The position numbers and the translations under genes were made by a program. Below the pieces are notes generated by a model. It ran no database searches. It had not been told where the DNA came from and worked only from the letters and a program-made list of their open reading frames with translations. Positions 34,109 to 42,855 of a stretch of DNA of 64,000 nucleotides are shown here, one piece after another. The stretch's first letter is position 1; every line of letters begins with the position of its first letter. Origin of the DNA: DASYLJ01 sp964432595 (GTDB lineage: Bacteria > Desulfobacterota > Binatia > DP-6); the NCBI GenBank assembly GCA_964432595.1, contig CAYSOF010000007.1:204497-268496 (forward strand). The letters run 5' to 3'.

Positions 34109-34921
34109 ATGAACGAACTCCTCTCCGGCCCCGCCACCATCGTCGTGATCGTCGCCGCCATGGCCCTCGTGGCCCTCCTCGAGGCCGCCGCGCCGCTGCA
34201 GCCGCGCGGGCGGTGGCATCGGGCGCATCTCGGCCCGAACCTCGCGCTGACCGCGCTGGCGTTCGGCACGAACCTGCTGATGAACGCCGCGCTGCTCGGG
34301 CTCATCGTCGCCGTGGATCGGGCGGGCATGGGCCTGCTCCGCCAGATCCAGCTGCCGCCGCTCGCCGCCGGCACCGTCGCGGTGATGGCGCTCGACCTCG
34401 CGTTCTACGCCGCGCACGTCTCCTGGCACGCGTTTCCGTCGCTCTGGCGATTCCACGCCGTGCACCATGCCGATCCCGTCGTCGACGTCACGACGACGAT
34501 CCGCCAGCATCCCGTCGAGGGCGTGCTGCGCTACGCCGCCATGGGCGCGACGGTGCTGCTCGTCGGGCCGTCCGTCACGGCCTTCGCCGTCTATCGATTG
34601 GCGTCCGCGGTGATCGGCCTGCTCGAGCACGCCAACGTCCGCGCACCGCAGTGGATCGACCGGCTCCTGTCGCTCGTCACGACGTGGCCGCACATGCACA
34701 AGGTGCATCACTCGCGCACGATCGGGCTCACGAACTCGAACTACGGCAACGTCTTCTCGCTCTGGGACCGCCTGTTCGGGACGTTCACGCCGTCGTGGCG
34801 CGGCACGACGATCGTCTACGGGCTCGACGGAACGGACCGGCCCGACCTGCAGACGACCTCCGGCCTGCTCGCGCTGCCGTTCCGGCCGGCGGTCGCCTCC
34901 GGGCGTCCACGGACCACCTGA
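34109..34921 (+). CDS. Sterol desaturase / fatty acid hydroxylase family membrane di-iron protein
   Basis: 270 aa, several membrane helices. Histidine clusters of the superfamily are present: HVSWHAF (about residue 105), FHAVHHAD (about 118) and HMHKVHHSR (about 195), with the NYGNVFSLWDRLFGTF block that typically follows the last cluster. These enzymes hydroxylate or desaturate lipids using a di-iron centre in the membrane. Lies 33 bases after the ECF41 sigma gene and is followed by a ferritin-like di-iron protein, so the three may form one unit. Substrate unknown. Confidence 0.92.
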   Translation: MNELLSGPATIVVIVAAMALVALLEAAAPLQPRGRWHRAHLGPNLALTALAFGTNLLMNAALLGLIVAVDRAGMGLLRQIQLPPLAAGTVAVMALDLAFYAAHVSWHAFPSLWRFHAVHHADPVVDVTTTIRQHPVEGVLRYAAMGATVLLVGPSVTAFAVYRLASAVIGLLEHANVRAPQWIDRLLSLVTTWPHMHKVHHSRTIGLTNSNYGNVFSLWDRLFGTFTPSWRGTTIVYGLDGTDRPDLQTTSGLLALPFRPAVASGRPRTT

Positions 34922-34961
34922 CCCTCTGGCGACGGCGCGGCGGACGGGGCACCTTCGCGGC

Positions 34962-35933
34962 ATGCGCACCCGCGACCTGCTGACCCTCCGCAACACGGGC
35001 AACCCCGCCGTCAACGCGCTGTTCGCCAAGGCGCACTCGGCCGACTGGGACATCGAGCACGACGTCGACTGGACGCTCTCGGTCGCGCCCGACGATCCGC
35101 TGGTGCGGCACGAGTGGGCCGCCTACGGACAGACGCCGACCTTCCAGTCCCTGCCGGAGGCCGCGAAGGTGCACGCCACGCGGCGCGCGCTGGGTCGCAT
35201 GCTCAACATCCTGCAGGTGGGCGAGAGCGTCGCGCAGAACGTCTGCGCGCGACTGATCCTCGAGCTCGCCGAAGAGGACTACCGCAATCACGCCGCCGCC
35301 CAGGCCATGGACGAGGCGCGACACCACCTCGCGTACCGGCGCTTCATCGACAAGATGGGCGAGGAGCTCGAGCCCATCGACGGCGCGACCGAGATGATGT
35401 TCGACGCGCTCCTCGGCATGGACGACCCGCTGCAGCTCGTCGCCACCGAGCAGTTCTACCTCGAGAGCTTCGCGATGGGGATCTTCGAGTCGATGCGCGA
35501 TCACGCCACGCATCCCCTCCTCCGCCGCATCATCGAGCTGATCACGCGCGACGAGAGCCGCCACATGGGTTTCGGCATCCTCTACCTGGCCGAGTGGATG
35601 CGCGCGCAGCCGTTCGAGCGGCGCCTCGCCTTCACGCGCACGTGGCTCGGCCAGATCCTCGGCGCCGTGCTCGACCGGCCCGGCCCGATCATGCTGGCGC
35701 GCGTGATCCGGCGGCTGCAGGAGGCGGGAGTCGCCGACGCCGAGCGGCTCGGGACGCGGATGCTACACGAGCAGCAGGAGCTGAACCGCGCCGACGTCGA
35801 GGCGGCGGCCTCGGGCGCGAAGGTGCCGCATCTCCTGAAGAGCGCGCGCCACGCGGGCCTGCTCGAGCCCGACCTGCTCGACGCGCTCGGCGTCGCGACG
35901 CATCCGCTGATCGTGGGCGCGACCAGCAGCTGA
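34962..35933 (+). CDS. Soluble ferritin-like di-iron protein
   Basis: 323 aa, all helical. Iron-ligand patterns: LELAEEDYRNHAAAQAMDEARHHLAYRRF (DEARHH), ATEQFYLESFAMGIFE and ITRDESRHMGFGILYL (DESRH), the two ExxH helices of a ferritin-like oxygenase or oxidoreductase. It resembles uncharacterised ferritin-like proteins more than ribonucleotide reductase or a known desaturase. Forty bases downstream of the membrane hydroxylase in the ECF41-led operon; co-function in lipid oxidation is inference. Confidence 0.82.
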   Translation: MRTRDLLTLRNTGNPAVNALFAKAHSADWDIEHDVDWTLSVAPDDPLVRHEWAAYGQTPTFQSLPEAAKVHATRRALGRMLNILQVGESVAQNVCARLILELAEEDYRNHAAAQAMDEARHHLAYRRFIDKMGEELEPIDGATEMMFDALLGMDDPLQLVATEQFYLESFAMGIFESMRDHATHPLLRRIIELITRDESRHMGFGILYLAEWMRAQPFERRLAFTRTWLGQILGAVLDRPGPIMLARVIRRLQEAGVADAERLGTRMLHEQQELNRADVEAAASGAKVPHLLKSARHAGLLEPDLLDALGVATHPLIVGATSS

Positions 35934-35974
35934 CCGTCCCTCAAGGCCGGCGCGGTGCGGACCGATATCCGCTC

Positions 35975-38032
35975 ATGCGGACCCTCCGGCGCCCGACGCC
36001 CCTCGTGTCCCTGCTCCTCGCCGCGATCCCCCTGGCCGCCCTGGCGGCGCCTCCGCCCGCCATACACCTGACCCACTCGACGTCGTCGACGCCGGTGGCG
36101 TCCGGCGTCGGCATGTGTCTCACGGGCCCCCATCACGAGGAGAACAGCTACTACCGGGCGTTCGACCTGGCGGCGCTGATGCCGGCGCCGACGTCCCTGC
36201 GGATCAGCGTCGTCGAGTTCGCCGTCGAGGAAGCCGTCGGCGGCACCCCCGGCGCCGGCCAGCTGGTCGAGGTACGCCTCTACACCGCCACCGCGCTGCC
36301 GCCGGTGGTCGCGGGCCTCACGCTGATCGCGAGCGAGAGCGTGAGCGTCCCGGATCAGACGTTCGGCACCGTCAGCGTCCCGTTCGACGTCGTCGTGTCG
36401 CCGGGGACGCTGCTCGTCGTCGAGCTCCACACTCCGGACGGCACCGGCGCGGGGCACCGCTTCCTGCCCGGCGCGAACAGCGCGGGTCAGTCCGGCCCGA
36501 GCTATCTCCGCACGTCCGCGTGCGCGGTGCACGAGATCACGAACCTGGCGCTCCTCGGCTTCGCCGACGTCATGTGGATCATGAGCGTCCACGGCGACCT
36601 CGAGCTGCCGGCGGCACCGCCGATGTGCACGCTCGATCACTTCACGGTGGAGAACCCGACGGCGCTCCCGCTGCTCGATCCCGGCGAGGTCACGTCGACG
36701 ATCACACTGAGCGGGCTGCCGAGCTACATCCTCGACGTCAACGTCAAGACCAGCATCGGCCACACGTTCTCCGCCGACCTCGACGTCACACTCACCTCGC
36801 CACAGGGCACGGTCGTCACGCTCACCACCGACAACGGCGGCAGCAACGATCACTGCTTCGACGGCACCGTCTGGGACGACGACGCGAACCCCGGCGGCCA
36901 GGTCCCGTACTTCTCCAACACGGGGCTCGTGACGGACTACGGCACCTTCGCCAACGGCGTCACCGTTCCGTACCTCGTCCCGGAGGAAGGGTTGGTCGCG
37001 TTTCTCGGCGAAGACCCGAACGGCACGTGGACGCTCACCGTCGCCGACGACGTGGCGGTCGAGACGGGAACCCTGAACGCCTGGACCCTCGACGTCACCA
37101 CGCTCACCAGCACCCCGCACCGCGTCGTCAACCAGCGGGAGAACACCTCGCCCGTCGCCATTCCGGTGGGCCCCGGCGTCGTGATGTCGACGATCGACGT
37201 CGCCGGCGTTCCGCCCTACGTGTCCCTGGTCGGGCTCGACACCTTCATCACGCATCCCTTTCCGGCAGACCTCGACGTCACGCTCACGTCGCCGGAAGGC
37301 ACCGTCGTGACGATCACCACGGACAACGGTGGCGGCAATGCCGACGTGTTCAACGGCACGGGGTGGAACGCGCTGGCCGATTTCGACGGCGTGCTGCCGT
37401 ATGCCTCGAACCAGGGCATGGTCACCGACCACGTCTACGCCGCCGGCGTCGTGGCCACGCCGCTGACGCCCGAGGAGTCCTTCGGCGCCTTCACGGGCGA
37501 GGACCCGAACGGAACGTGGACGCTCACCATCTCGGACGACCTCATGCCCGACGGCGGCTCCCTCGACCGCTGGTCCCTCTCCTTCGATGCCCTGACCTGC
37601 GAGACCACGACGACGACCAGCAGCTCGAGCACGACGACGTCGACCACGACGACGACGACGACGCCGAGCGCGTCCAGCACGACGACCACGTCGACGCTCC
37701 CCGGCGCCGGCGCCTGCATCCGCGCGTCCACCGTCGACTCCGTGCGCTGCCGGCTCGCCGCCATGATCGCCCGCGTGGCCGCGGACGTGCCGCCGCCCGC
37801 GGCGAAGCTCGGCGCCCTGCTGCGGAAGGCCGACGCCAGCGTGGCGCGTGCCGGCACCGTCGGCGTGTCGTCGCCCGGCGGCCGGCGCGCGCTCCGCAAG
37901 GCGACGCGGCTCGTCCGCAAGTTCGACCGGAAGCTCGGCGGCGCTCCCGGCCGCACGGTCGCCGGCGCCGTCCGCACCGAGCTACGCGACGCCGCGACGG
38001 CGTTGCTCGCCGACTTGCCCGCCGTGCAGTAG
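35975..38032 (+). CDS. Secreted protein with two P-domains, Thr-rich linker and helical C-terminal domain
   Basis: 685 aa from ATG 35975. Signal peptide ends near LAALAA. Residues about 30-210 form a beta-rich domain (VEVRLYTATALPP). Two proprotein-convertase-type P-domains follow (about 215-380 and 385-545), each with DLDVTLTSPxGT...TTDNGG and the hallmark GEDPNGTWTLT[VI][AS]DD. No protease domain is present, unlike usual P-domain enzymes. Residues about 545-575 are Thr/Ser-rich; the last 110 residues (ACIRASTVDSVRCRLAAMI...) are basic and helical. The P-domains may work as surface adhesion or stability units; inference. Confidence 0.85.
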   Translation: MRTLRRPTPLVSLLLAAIPLAALAAPPPAIHLTHSTSSTPVASGVGMCLTGPHHEENSYYRAFDLAALMPAPTSLRISVVEFAVEEAVGGTPGAGQLVEVRLYTATALPPVVAGLTLIASESVSVPDQTFGTVSVPFDVVVSPGTLLVVELHTPDGTGAGHRFLPGANSAGQSGPSYLRTSACAVHEITNLALLGFADVMWIMSVHGDLELPAAPPMCTLDHFTVENPTALPLLDPGEVTSTITLSGLPSYILDVNVKTSIGHTFSADLDVTLTSPQGTVVTLTTDNGGSNDHCFDGTVWDDDANPGGQVPYFSNTGLVTDYGTFANGVTVPYLVPEEGLVAFLGEDPNGTWTLTVADDVAVETGTLNAWTLDVTTLTSTPHRVVNQRENTSPVAIPVGPGVVMSTIDVAGVPPYVSLVGLDTFITHPFPADLDVTLTSPEGTVVTITTDNGGGNADVFNGTGWNALADFDGVLPYASNQGMVTDHVYAAGVVATPLTPEESFGAFTGEDPNGTWTLTISDDLMPDGGSLDRWSLSFDALTCETTTTTSSSSTTTSTTTTTTTPSASSTTTTSTLPGAGACIRASTVDSVRCRLAAMIARVAADVPPPAAKLGALLRKADASVARAGTVGVSSPGGRRALRKATRLVRKFDRKLGGAPGRTVAGAVRTELRDAATALLADLPAVQ
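37598..37696 (+). repeat. Low-complexity tract encoding a Thr/Ser linker
   Basis: ACG/ACC/AGC-rich DNA within the P-domain gene, parallel to the tract at 29201-29366 and encoding a similar linker between extracellular domains. Confidence 0.75.
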
Positions 38033-38070
38033 ATGTACCTCGCCCGGCCGATGCCTGTAGAGTGCCGGGC

Positions 38071-38952
38071 GTGCGCATCGCCACCTGGAACGTCAACTCG
38101 CTGAAGGCCCGTCTCGAGAAGGTGGCGTGGTGGCTGGCACGCGCGCGGCCCGACGTCCTGCTCGTCCAGGAGACCAAGCTGGCCGACCACGACGCGCCCA
38201 TCGACGCCTTCCGCGACCTCGGCTACGAGCTCGCGCACCACGGCGAGGGCCGCTGGAACGGCGTCGCCATCGCGAGCCGCGTCGGCATCGCGGACGTCGT
38301 CACCAACTTCGGCGAGCCGCTCCGCCCGGCGGAGACGTCCGAGACCGGCGACGACGAGCCGCTGGCCGAGGCACGCATGATCGCCGCCACCTGCGACGGC
38401 GTGCGCGTCGTCTCGGTGTATGCGCCCAACGGCCGCAGCGTCGGCTCGCCGTTCTACCAGGCGAAGCTCGCGTGGTACGACCGGCTCGCGCGGTGGCTCG
38501 GCGACGCCGCCTCGCCCGACGCCGCGCTGGTCCTCGGCGGCGACATGAACGTCGCACCCGCCGACGCCGACGTGTGGGACCCGCGCGCGTGTCACGGCGG
38601 GACGCACGTCTCGCCGCCCGAGCGCGCCGCGTTCGCGCGGCTCGAAGCGTGGGGCCTCGTCGACGGCTACCGGCGGCACCACCCGGAGCCCGACCGCTAC
38701 AGCTGGTGGGACTACCGCGCCGGGATGTTCCACAAGAACTTCGGCATGCGCATCGACCACCTGCTCGTCACGCGCTCCGTCGCCGAGCGCAGCGTGTGGG
38801 CGGAGATCGATCGCGAGGCGCGCAAGGGCAAGCCCATCCCCTCCGACCACGCCCCCGTGGTCCTCGACCTCGACGCGGCCGGGCATCCGTTCGACGCGGG
38901 CTGGGCGTCGGCGGACAGCCGAATCGCCGTGCGGCGCGGCGGCCGGCGCTGA
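38071..38952 (+). CDS. xthA: Exodeoxyribonuclease III
   Basis: 293 aa from GTG 38071. DNA-repair AP endonuclease and 3'-5' exonuclease of the EEP fold. Motifs in order: IATWNVNSLKAR, LLVQETKL (catalytic Glu), VSVYAPNG, LGGDMNVAP, RYSWWDYR, FGMRIDHLL and PSDHAPVVLDL (catalytic Asp-His). Slightly longer than E. coli Xth (268) because of a C-terminal extension rich in Arg. Ends three bases before the convergent exoprotein gene. Confidence 0.95.
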   Translation: MRIATWNVNSLKARLEKVAWWLARARPDVLLVQETKLADHDAPIDAFRDLGYELAHHGEGRWNGVAIASRVGIADVVTNFGEPLRPAETSETGDDEPLAEARMIAATCDGVRVVSVYAPNGRSVGSPFYQAKLAWYDRLARWLGDAASPDAALVLGGDMNVAPADADVWDPRACHGGTHVSPPERAAFARLEAWGLVDGYRRHHPEPDRYSWWDYRAGMFHKNFGMRIDHLLVTRSVAERSVWAEIDREARKGKPIPSDHAPVVLDLDAAGHPFDAGWASADSRIAVRRGGRR

Positions 38953-38955
38953 GCG

Positions 38956-41900
38956 CTATTCCAGCCGCACCACGACGACCTTCGAGGTGAAGCCCTCGAA
39001 GTAGTAGTTCGCCGCGAAGGCGTGTCCGCTCGGGCCGACGTACACGCGCGGACGCGAGCCCGCGCCGCTGATGCCGCCGCCGTTGTTCTTGAGCGCCGCG
39101 ATGGGCGTCGGATCCGTGTCCCATCCGGCCTGCGGCCCGCTCGCGCGGTAGCGCCAGAGCCGTGCGGACGTCGCGTCGGACAGCGCGTTCATGACGGTCA
39201 CCCATGCATCGCCGTTCGTTTCGACGACGGACGCGACGTCGGCAATGAAGACGTCGTAGAGCGACGTCGCGGGCGTGCCCCACGTGCCCGACCCGGCGTC
39301 CGGCGTGTACTGCACGCGATACGTCGTCGTCGTGCCCACCGAGCATCCCGTCACGAGCGCCGTCCCGTCGGCGGCGACGCCGATCTCGTCGTCGTCGGTG
39401 CACGCGAACCCCGGCTGCCCGCCGTCGGCCGTCCGCAATGGAACCGCCGCCTCCCACGTCGACATGTCGGCGTCCCAGCGTCGCACGTCGACGTTGCCGC
39501 CGATGCGCCAGAGCGTGAACAGGTTCCCCGTCGGATCGACCCCCACCGACAGCGACAGGAAGAACGAGGCCGTGCTGACGAGCGGCTCGGCGGCATGCAG
39601 CGTCGCGCCGCTGCCCGAGAAGCGCCGCACCAGCAGCTCCGCGTCCTCGCCTGTCTCCTTCGCGCCCCACGCGACGACGCCCGCGCCGGACGCGTTCATC
39701 GCGATGACGGGCGGCGTCAGGATCCCCCCGACGCCGACGTTGCCGATCTCGACCTCGCCCTGCCACCCGGAGCCGACCACGTAGCGATTCCAGTAGATGC
39801 GATCCTGGGTGACGCCGTTGCCATTTGGATCGTTCCACACGGCGATGGCGTTCCCCGTGGTGTCCATCGCGAGCTCGAGCCCGCGGTTGTCGCCGTTACC
39901 GGTGCCGCCGGACGCCGGGTTCGTCGCCAGATCGTCGATCTGCGCCGGCGGCGTCGACCAGCCCGTCGCCGCGGTCCACCGGCTGGCGTACACGTTGCGC
40001 GTACCGTCGTTGGCCGCCGCCTCGTGTTTCCACACGGCGATCGCGCTGTCGCCGCTCGGGGTCATGGCGATGCGCAGCGAGTACGGGCTGTCGGACTGAC
40101 GCAGCGTCTGGGGCGCCGTCCACCCCGCCCCCGGCGTGTAGCGGCTCACGGCGACGTCGCGCGACGTCGCGCCGCCCTGCATCAGCGCGAACGCGTTGCC
40201 GTTCGCGTCGACCGCGACGCGCGGCTCGGTGCCCTTCGCGATGATCGCACCCACGCCGACCTGGTCCACCGTGGAGAAGCTCCACGACACCGGGCTCGGC
40301 AGGCCGGTGCCGCCGCTGGCGAGGAGTCCCGTCAGGGTCACGGTGTGCGGCACGCCGGCGGCGAGCGGGTCGCTCGGCGTGAACGTGACGGTCGCGCCGC
40401 TCACCATGAAGGTGCCGTCGACGGGGCCCCCGGGGTTCTCGACCTGGAACGTCATGGCCGACACCGACGCCGCGTCGATCGGCACCGTGAACGTCGCGCT
40501 GATCGTGGCGCTCGACGCGACGCCCGTGGCGTCCGCCGCCGGCGTGCGCGAGACGACGAGCGGGAACGAGCCCGTCGGCTTCACCTCGAGCCGATAGCCC
40601 GCGCCGTCCTCGTCGAAGATGCCGCCGGTGCCTTCGACGGCGATGCGATAGTCGCCGGTGACGGGTGCGAGGAAGCCCATCGTCACCGGGTTGCTGCCCA
40701 TCGAGAACGGGCCGAGGTCGTTGCTGCCCGGACCGTCGAGGAAGACTTCCGCGTTCAGGCCCGACGCGTCGCGCGAGACCGTGACGTAGATCGGATCGTC
40801 CGCGGTGGCGCTGAAGACGTAGCGGTCGACTTCGCCCTCCTGGACGATCACGTACGTGTCGTCGTGCGGGACGGTGATCGGCGTGGCCGCGCCGCCCGCG
40901 GGCTGCAGCACGATGAGCTTCTCCTCGCTCACGCCGGACGCCCCGTTCACCAGCGTGATCCCGGTGTACGTCCCCGCCTGGTACGACGAGTAGATCAGGA
41001 AGTCGCGGCCGGACGGGACCGGCAGCGCGACGCCGCCCTGGGCGGGCAGGTTCGTCTCGACGAGGAACGCGGGCAGCACCGGCGTGTCCGCGAACGGGCC
41101 GAACGGCTCGGGCTGATCGGGCCCCGTGCCGTAGTGCCAGCAGTAGCCCGTCAGGCTCAGGTCCTCGCACGTGCCGTCGAGGTTCGTGTCGATGCAGCAC
41201 TTCGGCTTCGGCTCGTACGGCGCGTCGTCGAAGTAGTCGACGTTCCACCACGAGAGGTGGCCGACCTCGCCGCGGAGCGCCAAGCCCGTCGGCGAGCCCG
41301 CCGACGTCACGACCGTCCCGCTGCCCTCCTGCACCCACGTGCCGGTCCGCTCGTCGAGCGCCCACAGCGGCACCGTGTCGCCCGGGACGAGCGGCGTGCC
41401 GTCGGGCCTGAGCGTCGCGTAGATCGGCAGCTCGACGGTGGCACGTGCGCCGGGCGCCAGATTCACCCCGCCGCCGTTCCGCGCGAGATCGAACTCGACG
41501 GTGCCGCCGCTCACCAGCAGGCCGTCCGTGCCGTCGGGCAGGATGCCGGCGAAGCGGCCGGGAAACGCCTGCGGCTGCACCGTCGGGTCGACCGGCGTCA
41601 GCGCGACCTGCACCGCACCGGTCACCGGCGTGCCGTCGTCGTCGACGAGCGCGCCGGCCGGCACCTGGAGCACGGCGCCGTCGGTCCCGGTCACCGTGCC
41701 GCCGGCCGCGGCGTCCGCGAGCGACTGCACCGCGCCCTGCGGGATCATCGCCGCTTCGAAGATCGCGTCGCCGCCGCCGGTCGGGATCGACACGGGCTCC
41801 AGGTGGTCGACGTACCCGGCCCGCGACAGCCGCAGCAGCACCGGGACGCCCGTCGGCACGTTCACCGCGACGTCGCCGCTCGTGTCGGTCGTCCCGCCGA

Positions 41901-42762
41901 CGCCGCCGCCGACGATCGCGACGGTCACGCCCGACAGCGGACCGCCGTCGAGCGCCTCGACGTGCCCGGCGACCGTGACCGTCGGACCCGGCGACGGCCC
42001 CGCGGTGACGGTGATCGTCTGCTGCGTGCTCGCCGTGCCGCCGCGCCCATCGCTGACCGTCAGCGTGACGGCGAAGCTGCCGGCCGTCGCGAAGACGTGC
42101 GCCAGCTGCGGTGCGCCTCCGCGGCCGCCGTCGCCGAAGTCCCAGCCGAACGCCAGCGGGTCGCCGTCGGGGTCGGTCGAGCCGCTGCCGTCGAACGCGA
42201 GCGCCGTTCCCGCCGCGACCGTCGCGCCGGCGGCGAACGCGGCCACGGGCGCTCCGTTCGCCCCACCCGTCGGCTCGCAGGTGCACGTCGTCGTGCAGCT
42301 GCCGCTCGCACAGCCGGCCGCCCCCTCGCAGGCTTCGCCGCCGGCCACGTCGAGCGAGCCGTCGCCGCAGCGCGAGCGCTGCGCGGTGAACTTGCGCTTC
42401 ACCTTCGCCTTCTTCGCGCGGAACGTGCCCGTCATCGTCGCGCAGTCGGCGGCGATCTTCGCGACGAGCGTCGCCTTCCCGGCGACGCCTGCGCAGCTGG
42501 CCCACTTCGCGCGGACGACGGTCCCCTTCTTCGTCGCTTTGATCTTGCCGGCGACGCCGCCGCAGCCGCTGTCGATCGCGATGCCGCCGCCGTACACGAC
42601 CACGTCGGGCGATGCGCCGGCGGGGACGAGCGCCGCGCCCTCGACCACGAAGCGGCCGGGATCGCAGGCCACGGGCTTCGCTTTCTTCGCCGGCGCGACG
42701 TCGGCGAACGCCAACACGCACACCGACACCAGCACCAGCTGCACCACGACACCGGGACGCAT
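38956..42762 (-). CDS. Giant multidomain exoprotein (PKD, regulatory-like, Big_5-like, propeller)
   Basis: 1268 aa. ATG 42762 is chosen because GGAGG lies 6 bases upstream; the in-frame GTG at 42768 would leave no spacing. Signal peptide ends near LAFADVAPA. Residues about 30-130 form a basic domain with paired cysteines (ACDPGRFVVEGAA...TFRAKKAKVKRKFTAQ). Then come a short CGDGSLDVAGGEACEG repeat, a PKD domain (about 167-254, STDPDGDPLAFGWDFGDGG) and a carboxypeptidase-regulatory-like fold (about 258-335). After a long beta region there is a Big_5-like domain (about 730-835), then a propeller-like tail with repeats such as VAVDANGNAFALM, IAMNASGAGVVAWG and VGVDPTGNLFTLW. Probably surface adhesion or carbohydrate binding; no catalytic site seen. 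Confidence 0.85.
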   Translation of the reverse strand: MRPGVVVQLVLVSVCVLAFADVAPAKKAKPVACDPGRFVVEGAALVPAGASPDVVVYGGGIAIDSGCGGVAGKIKATKKGTVVRAKWASCAGVAGKATLVAKIAADCATMTGTFRAKKAKVKRKFTAQRSRCGDGSLDVAGGEACEGAAGCASGSCTTTCTCEPTGGANGAPVAAFAAGATVAAGTALAFDGSGSTDPDGDPLAFGWDFGDGGRGGAPQLAHVFATAGSFAVTLTVSDGRGGTASTQQTITVTAGPSPGPTVTVAGHVEALDGGPLSGVTVAIVGGGVGGTTDTSGDVAVNVPTGVPVLLRLSRAGYVDHLEPVSIPTGGGDAIFEAAMIPQGAVQSLADAAAGGTVTGTDGAVLQVPAGALVDDDGTPVTGAVQVALTPVDPTVQPQAFPGRFAGILPDGTDGLLVSGGTVEFDLARNGGGVNLAPGARATVELPIYATLRPDGTPLVPGDTVPLWALDERTGTWVQEGSGTVVTSAGSPTGLALRGEVGHLSWWNVDYFDDAPYEPKPKCCIDTNLDGTCEDLSLTGYCWHYGTGPDQPEPFGPFADTPVLPAFLVETNLPAQGGVALPVPSGRDFLIYSSYQAGTYTGITLVNGASGVSEEKLIVLQPAGGAATPITVPHDDTYVIVQEGEVDRYVFSATADDPIYVTVSRDASGLNAEVFLDGPGSNDLGPFSMGSNPVTMGFLAPVTGDYRIAVEGTGGIFDEDGAGYRLEVKPTGSFPLVVSRTPAADATGVASSATISATFTVPIDAASVSAMTFQVENPGGPVDGTFMVSGATVTFTPSDPLAAGVPHTVTLTGLLASGGTGLPSPVSWSFSTVDQVGVGAIIAKGTEPRVAVDANGNAFALMQGGATSRDVAVSRYTPGAGWTAPQTLRQSDSPYSLRIAMTPSGDSAIAVWKHEAAANDGTRNVYASRWTAATGWSTPPAQIDDLATNPASGGTGNGDNRGLELAMDTTGNAIAVWNDPNGNGVTQDRIYWNRYVVGSGWQGEVEIGNVGVGGILTPPVIAMNASGAGVVAWGAKETGEDAELLVRRFSGSGATLHAAEPLVSTASFFLSLSVGVDPTGNLFTLWRIGGNVDVRRWDADMSTWEAAVPLRTADGGQPGFACTDDDEIGVAADGTALVTGCSVGTTTTYRVQYTPDAGSGTWGTPATSLYDVFIADVASVVETNGDAWVTVMNALSDATSARLWRYRASGPQAGWDTDPTPIAALKNNGGGISGAGSRPRVYVGPSGHAFAANYYFEGFTSKVVVVRLE

Positions 42763-42855
42763 GGACACCTCCGGACAGCGACGGTCTCCCGTCTCTGGTA
42801 GCCCGGACGGCGTCCCGCGCCCACGGAAAGTTTCGTGTAAGTCCCGCGAATCGGG

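Noticed and set aside
39022..42801. A 1259-codon plus-strand frame antisense to the giant exoprotein
   Set aside because: The minus strand carries a signal peptide, SD and named domains; the plus-strand product is Arg-rich filler.
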